Assembly: GCA_015057055.1 (NCBI GenBank)
Contig: SVFE01000025.1
Coordinates: 1 to 35,997, forward strand
Source of the DNA: Lachnospiraceae bacterium
GTDB taxonomy: Bacteria; Bacillota; Clostridia; Lachnospirales; Lachnospiraceae
DNA length: 35,997 bases
Direction of reading: 5' to 3'
Shown one piece after another: positions 32,009 through 35,997 of the stretch (position 1 is its first letter; each line of letters opens with the position of its first letter). A model generated the notes under the pieces. It ran no database searches. It was not told the origin of the DNA and saw only the letters and a program-made list of their open reading frames with translations. Made by a program: the position numbers and the translations under genes.

Positions 32009-33757
32009 TTATTCCATATTTTTCATCAAAATCTCCCGATACACTTGCTTGATTTCTTCTTTGCTCAGCGCCGTAGGATGGTTACTGAGCCGCTCCGGGT
32101 CCACCGCCTCCGTCAAAATCGAAAGTTCCTCTTCCGTTCCCTCCGGCGATTCCAACCCCAGTTGCAAAAACCATTGCCGTAACATCTCCATAAGTTCTGC
32201 GTAGCCTTCTAAACTCTCTGCCTTGCCAAATATCCCCGCCAGCGAAGCCAATACATCGCTAAGCCCGGCGGTTTCTGCGCTTTCCTTTAAAGCTTTTCGC
32301 TCCAGCATTTTTCCGATGGGAAGCAACGAAAGCATTACCGCATGTCCATGAGCAATTTGGTATAAGCCGGTTAATTTGTAACTCATGGCATGAGGCGCCG
32401 TAGTTTTGGATATATGAATTGCTTTTCCGCTGTAATTTGCCCCAAGGGAAATTTCCTGCAACACCTCTTCTTCCGGTATTTTTTCCTCCGTTTCATTTCC
32501 CAGATAGGCATCACGGTTCTTCCATAAAAGCCGAATGCACTGCGCAGCATAAAATCGGCTCTCTTTGGTTGCACCTTTTGCCCAATAGGACTCTATCCCC
32601 TGACAAAGTGCATCCAGATACGTTGCCTTTTTCTGATAATCCGAAAGCCCCCGCAAAAGGGACTTTTCCAAAATTGCCACCCGGGGAAGCAGAGCCTCCT
32701 CCTGCAGGGCGCATTTTTTCCCGTCCCGGTAATATATGGCAATACCGGTGGATTCACTGCCGGTGCCTGCGGTTGTGGGCACCGCGATATGACAACAGTT
32801 TTTTACCGTTTCAGGACCGCTAAAATGCAGGATAGCTTTTGCCGTATCGATAGCGCTTCCGCCGCCCACCGAGACAATCACTTTGCATCCGGTGCCGGAA
32901 AAAGCCGATATGCCGGCTTCAATCTCTTCCCATTTGGGATTTGGTGAAAAATCGTGGAAATATACCGCTTTCCGCCCGTTTAAGCCAAGAAGCCTCCCGG
33001 TCCTTTCGCTGCATACAACAAAAATACGCTCCCGCGCATCAAACTCTCTTATCCGCTCTTTGACTCTCCCATAATCCTCGGCATTATCGATTTCTTCCAC
33101 AAAATCATCCCGGTAGGACATCCCTTCAATCACAAGAGCATTTTCCTGCAATAACTCATTTAGGGCATTTTCCGCATACACGGTCTCCTTCCCCGCTGCC
33201 ACATACGCCTTGGCCCGCTGAAACCATAATGCCACCGCCTCTTTTCCCAACTTATATAACGGCTGAAACGCCCTGCAATCCGTTTCAAAAAGATTCACCG
33301 AAACTTCCCGAAGGCTTCCATCCGAAAAACGTCCTTTAAAATCCTTGGGCGGCAAGGGCAGCATTTCATTATACAGACAAAGATTTTCCCGCGGTTCTGC
33401 CAGCATCCGCTCCACAATCTCCTTATTGAATACCAGGTCGCCGTGCAGCAGAAGAAAATCCCCGGTCAAATATTTTTCCGCCAGTACAAACGATACGATA
33501 TAATTTGTCGTCTGATACCGCGGATTTGATACAAAATGAAAGCAAAGGCCCGGATATTTCATCGCATACCGGCGCAGCAATTCCCCGTGTGCACCCGTAA
33601 CAATCACAAACTCCCGTATTCCGCATTCCGCCAAAATACGGATCTGTCTGTCCAATACCGTTTCTCCGTTGTATAGGGTAAGCAGGCACTTGGGGATATC
33701 CTTGCACAGGTCTCCCATCCGGCTTCCCAGTCCTGCATTATAAATTAACGCTTTCAT
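32009..33757 (-). CDS. Fused nucleotidyltransferase / iron-alcohol dehydrogenase (phosphonoacetaldehyde reductase-like)
   Basis: 582 residues from MKALIYNAGLGSRMGDLCKD; AAGGAG six bases ahead sets the start. Residues 1-235 are a LicC/PntC-like nucleotidyltransferase (GLGSRMG...IPKCLL and LLLHGDLVF). Residues ~240-582 are an iron-containing alcohol dehydrogenase: FSPNPKWEEIEAG, VSVGGGSAIDTAK (nucleotide loop), PTTAGTGSEST, YLDALCQGIESYW, TAPHAMSYKL and IAHGHAVML. Three of the four usual metal ligands are kept; the first His is Gln, as I recall for phosphonoacetaldehyde reductases. Likely roles: reduce phosphonoacetaldehyde to 2-hydroxyethylphosphonate and activate it with CTP. Sugar-alcohol phosphate is the alternative substrate. 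Confidence 0.85.
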   Translation of the reverse strand: MKALIYNAGLGSRMGDLCKDIPKCLLTLYNGETVLDRQIRILAECGIREFVIVTGAHGELLRRYAMKYPGLCFHFVSNPRYQTTNYIVSFVLAEKYLTGDFLLLHGDLVFNKEIVERMLAEPRENLCLYNEMLPLPPKDFKGRFSDGSLREVSVNLFETDCRAFQPLYKLGKEAVALWFQRAKAYVAAGKETVYAENALNELLQENALVIEGMSYRDDFVEEIDNAEDYGRVKERIREFDARERIFVVCSERTGRLLGLNGRKAVYFHDFSPNPKWEEIEAGISAFSGTGCKVIVSVGGGSAIDTAKAILHFSGPETVKNCCHIAVPTTAGTGSESTGIAIYYRDGKKCALQEEALLPRVAILEKSLLRGLSDYQKKATYLDALCQGIESYWAKGATKESRFYAAQCIRLLWKNRDAYLGNETEEKIPEEEVLQEISLGANYSGKAIHISKTTAPHAMSYKLTGLYQIAHGHAVMLSLLPIGKMLERKALKESAETAGLSDVLASLAGIFGKAESLEGYAELMEMLRQWFLQLGLESPEGTEEELSILTEAVDPERLSNHPTALSKEEIKQVYREILMKNME

Positions 33758-33807
33758 GAAAACTCCTTCAAAATACAATCCTACTCTTTTTTATCTGTAT
33801 AGGAATT

Positions 33808-34440
33808 TCATCGAAATACGATTCTGTTAATCAAATCTCGATTTAATTTAACAAAATCTGACGTGTTTTCCGCAATTCCCACCCGTTCCATATAGACGGT
33901 GTCTTCTGCACAAACCTTCTTCCTCAAAATACCTTCCTTCACAAAAAAAGGCGCGAGTAGTTCATCCATTTCACGGATATTGTATCGGTAATACGGTTTT
34001 TTCAGTTTTACCACACCGCTTAATTCAATGATTTTTCCGACAAAGGACATACAATTATGCGCGCCGGGAATAAGAAAACCGTGAAATAACGGCATAGTGA
34101 CCATGGAATAGAAGTTGAAAGGACCGTCCGTCAGCTCCTCATTTACAACAAACTCCTGAATCTTGCGATAACATTCTGCCTGCACCGGCAAGCGAAACAC
34201 TTTTACTTTGACACCGGCATACTTCCCAAAGGCATAATGTTCTCTTTTTTCATGCATAAATCCTGCATCAAAGGGTGCAAAATGACGCCGTCTGGAGAAC
34301 GTGACGAAATCCTCCAGTTTTCGGTCAAAGCAAACCGCAATATGGGTATATTCATAGCCAAACAGAGTCCTGCTCACCTTCCCCAGCCCGGTATGAGCCC
34401 GCACCAAAACCACATACAAAGGAATCCTTTTATTTTCCAT
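33808..34440 (-). CDS. Permuted NlpC/P60 (YiiX/LRAT-like) protein
   Basis: 210 residues. A histidine in YEYTHIAVCFDR (about 31) precedes a cysteine in PGAHNCMSFVGKIIE (about 129). This is the order of catalytic residues in circularly permuted NlpC/P60 proteins, which include YiiX-type hydrolases and LRAT-like acyltransferases that act on lipids. There is no signal peptide, so it is cytoplasmic or membrane-peripheral. Its start ATG overlaps the end of the CDP-alcohol phosphatidyltransferase gene by 11 bp, so they are translationally coupled. A hydrolase or acyltransferase acting on the product lipid is possible; that is inference. Confidence 0.65.
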   Translation of the reverse strand: MENKRIPLYVVLVRAHTGLGKVSRTLFGYEYTHIAVCFDRKLEDFVTFSRRRHFAPFDAGFMHEKREHYAFGKYAGVKVKVFRLPVQAECYRKIQEFVVNEELTDGPFNFYSMVTMPLFHGFLIPGAHNCMSFVGKIIELSGVVKLKKPYYRYNIREMDELLAPFFVKEGILRKKVCAEDTVYMERVGIAENTSDFVKLNRDLINRIVFR

Positions 34441-35188
34441 CCGCCTTTACCTCTGATTCCGCTTTTTCTCCCGCTGCCGTTTTTTCGGCCATCGCCATTT
34501 TTTCACACGCTGCCGCTTTTTCTGCCGCATCCAATTTTTTCAACCGTTGATACAACTGAATCTGCAGACGAATCATTTCAAAATACATTGCCGCACCGCC
34601 GACGATAAAGACCATATCCGCAAATTTCAGCCCAAATCCACCGATTTCGTAAAGCGGCTCCCCGCCAAATACCATGCAACCGATGCAAATTACCACAAAA
34701 AACAGATGGGTTTCAATCGGCCCCAGTCGAGGAAACAAAAATTCCTTCAAATACAAAATATAATTCATTGCCGTAAAAATAATCAGCGCATAAACCGGCA
34801 CCAGAAAAACCGCCACTTCCATGCTGACGTACCCGGCCAGCCCCAAGGCTATAATAAGATAAGTAATATGCAAAATATCCGTCAAAAGATCAAAATACCC
34901 GCCGGCCTTGGAGGTCATGTTTCTGGTTCTTGCCACGTATCCGTCCAAATCATCGCAAATTAAATGACACGCCAGCCCGAAGATGGTGCCGATTAAAAGA
35001 AGGGGCACCCACTTCGAAAAAAAGGCGCACAAAATCCCAAGCAACCCGCCCAGCGCACCGATTAACGTAATCCGGTTCGGCGTTACACTCTTTGGAATCC
35101 GCTCCCCCACCGTTTTGTACAAAAACTTCTGCACCCCGGTTTCTAACTTACTGGGAATAATTTTCTTTACCTTTTCCTCATTATTCAT
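34430..35188 (-). CDS. CDP-alcohol phosphatidyltransferase
   Basis: 252 residues. The full family motif is present: D-x2-DG-x2-AR-x8-G-x3-D-x3-D (DDLDGYVAR ... GGYFDLLTD), the metal and CDP site. About six membrane helices follow the N-terminal amphipathic part. The enzyme displaces CMP from a CDP-alcohol, moving the alcohol-phosphate to an acceptor. The start at 35188 is chosen for GGGAG seven bases ahead; it overlaps the radical SAM stop by 8 bp. The tail (EKAAACEKMAMAEKTAAGEK...) is repetitive Ala/Glu/Lys. Acceptor and donor are unproven; with the neighbouring fusion protein, a CMP-activated phosphonate is the likely donor. Confidence 0.92.
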   Translation of the reverse strand: MNNEEKVKKIIPSKLETGVQKFLYKTVGERIPKSVTPNRITLIGALGGLLGILCAFFSKWVPLLLIGTIFGLACHLICDDLDGYVARTRNMTSKAGGYFDLLTDILHITYLIIALGLAGYVSMEVAVFLVPVYALIIFTAMNYILYLKEFLFPRLGPIETHLFFVVICIGCMVFGGEPLYEIGGFGLKFADMVFIVGGAAMYFEMIRLQIQLYQRLKKLDAAEKAAACEKMAMAEKTAAGEKAESEVKADGK

Positions 35189-35997
35189 CGTCATTCTCCC
35201 GCTTATTTTGAAACATGTTTTTAATAAAAGAACGGATATAGTCTCCGTAATCGATAAAATCATATACCCCTTCCCGTTTTGCCTTTAAGAACAGGCGAAT
35301 CAGGAGCAGATAATAGTGAAAATAGTACCGTCGGACACCCATGTACTTGGGTTTTGCCACCAGATGCAGATAATCCCAGTGGGACGGATTATCAGTAATG
35401 AGCCGGCTTTCGTACTCCGCAAAATTTTCCAATCCCATCTCCGGCGTATAGATAGAAATCGCCACATGCCGCAAATGATTTTCCTTAACAAACTTGTACA
35501 GCATCCGAAAATCCTTCGGCTTATCTTCCAGCCCCACAATAAACATTCCCATGAGATGAATTCCCAGAGAATTGCAGATTTGAATGCTTTTTACGTTGGC
35601 ATTTACGTCGCTTCGTTTCTCATAATCCTTTAAAACATCATCGCGGATGGTTTCCAGCCCCACCAGCACATAATACAGACCAATCTCTTTTAGGGCTTTC
35701 ATCAAGGTTTCCTGCCGGGCAATAAAATCAGCCCTTCCGTAGCAGATATAGTTCTTTTGTAGGTTCTTTTCTTTCACCAACCGCACAAATTCCCACAAGC
35801 GGTCTTCATCAAACAAAAAATCATCATCGCAAAGGTAAATGTTTTCCGCCTTGATTTCCTCAATTTCCTCCACCACATCGGCAATATCCCGGGCCGAATA
35901 TACCCCACCGTTCATCCGGTTGCGGTGGCAAAAACGACACCGGTAGGGGCAACTGAACGAAGTTCGCACCCAGGCCGCGTGTTCCAGTTCCAGATAA
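35181..35997 (-). CDS. Radical SAM protein (B12-binding type likely), C-terminal part
   Basis: The frame is open to the right edge of the window, with YLELEHAAWVRTSFSCPYRC as the first visible residues, so the N-terminus (where a cobalamin-binding domain would be) is missing. The CxxxCxxC iron-sulphur motif is CPYRCRFC. Further typical strands: NIYLCDDDFLFDEDRLWEF and GLYYVLVGLETIRDDVLKDY, and GIHLMGMFIVGLEDKPKD. About 270 residues are visible. Related B12 radical SAM enzymes methylate carbon or phosphorus, including in phosphonate pathways, or build lipid rings. Substrate unknown. The stop overlaps the start of the phosphatidyltransferase gene. Confidence 0.88.
   Translation of the reverse strand, partial: YLELEHAAWVRTSFSCPYRCRFCHRNRMNGGVYSARDIADVVEEIEEIKAENIYLCDDDFLFDEDRLWEFVRLVKEKNLQKNYICYGRADFIARQETLMKALKEIGLYYVLVGLETIRDDVLKDYEKRSDVNANVKSIQICNSLGIHLMGMFIVGLEDKPKDFRMLYKFVKENHLRHVAISIYTPEMGLENFAEYESRLITDNPSHWDYLHLVAKPKYMGVRRYYFHYYLLLIRLFLKAKREGVYDFIDYGDYIRSFIKNMFQNKRENDDE

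Overview
The window looks like chromosomal DNA of a spore-forming clostridium, most likely a member of the Lachnospiraceae. This rests on strong AGGAGG-type ribosome binding sites, an SpoVAE homologue, a GerMN lipoprotein, a methionine synthase whose activation domain is a separate gene, and several small proteins I recognise from that family. Most genes are on the minus strand; only a GH43 glycosidase, argG and a DUF1294 gene read rightward. I see no rRNA, tRNA, insertion sequence or phage genes.

Layout. 1-1.8 kb: the end of a type I restriction-modification operon (hsdM, start of hsdS). 2.0-10.7 kb: a methionine/one-carbon and housekeeping stretch (small protein, metH, a 47-residue membrane peptide, a secreted hypothetical protein, the MetH activation-domain gene, metF, mutY, a 5'-nucleotidase, a DUF1653 protein and a membrane-anchored hypothetical protein). 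10.9-15.4 kb: holA, a GH113-like glycosidase, a GT2 glycosyltransferase and a divergent GH43 glycosidase. 15.6-23.9 kb: a PD-(D/E)XK nuclease-like gene, a 52-bp tandem repeat array of 18 copies, then comEC, a GerMN lipoprotein, a histidine kinase, a response regulator and a comEA-like lipoprotein gene. 24-31.5 kb: a YdcZ transporter, a solute-binding protein, argD, argB, argJ and a GNAT gene leftward, with argG and DUF1294 divergent. 31.6-36 kb: spoVAE, then a compact operon of radical SAM protein, CDP-alcohol phosphatidyltransferase, permuted NlpC/P60-like protein, and a nucleotidyltransferase fused to an iron-alcohol dehydrogenase.

Two things stand out. First, the array at 16648-17580 has a nearly constant 52-bp period. 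Short inverted arms alternate along it, and on the minus strand each typical unit carries a G-rich loop and a homopurine tract. It sits directly 5' of the nuclease-like gene, which itself carries an in-frame pentapeptide-type repeat insertion. Other minisatellites lie nearby (35-bp units at 12.9 kb, 15-bp units at 13.9 kb, a repeat-bearing inverted repeat at 15.4 kb, 30-bp units inside comEC), so 12.9-18.0 kb is a hotspot of tandem duplication. Second, the operon at 32.0-36.0 kb has the parts expected for a CMP-activated phosphonate (probably 2-hydroxyethylphosphonate) being placed on a lipid. The phosphonate-forming genes (pepM, ppd) are not in the window, so this is a prediction.

Family assignments come from reading motifs and from memory of the families; no database search or structure calculation was run.
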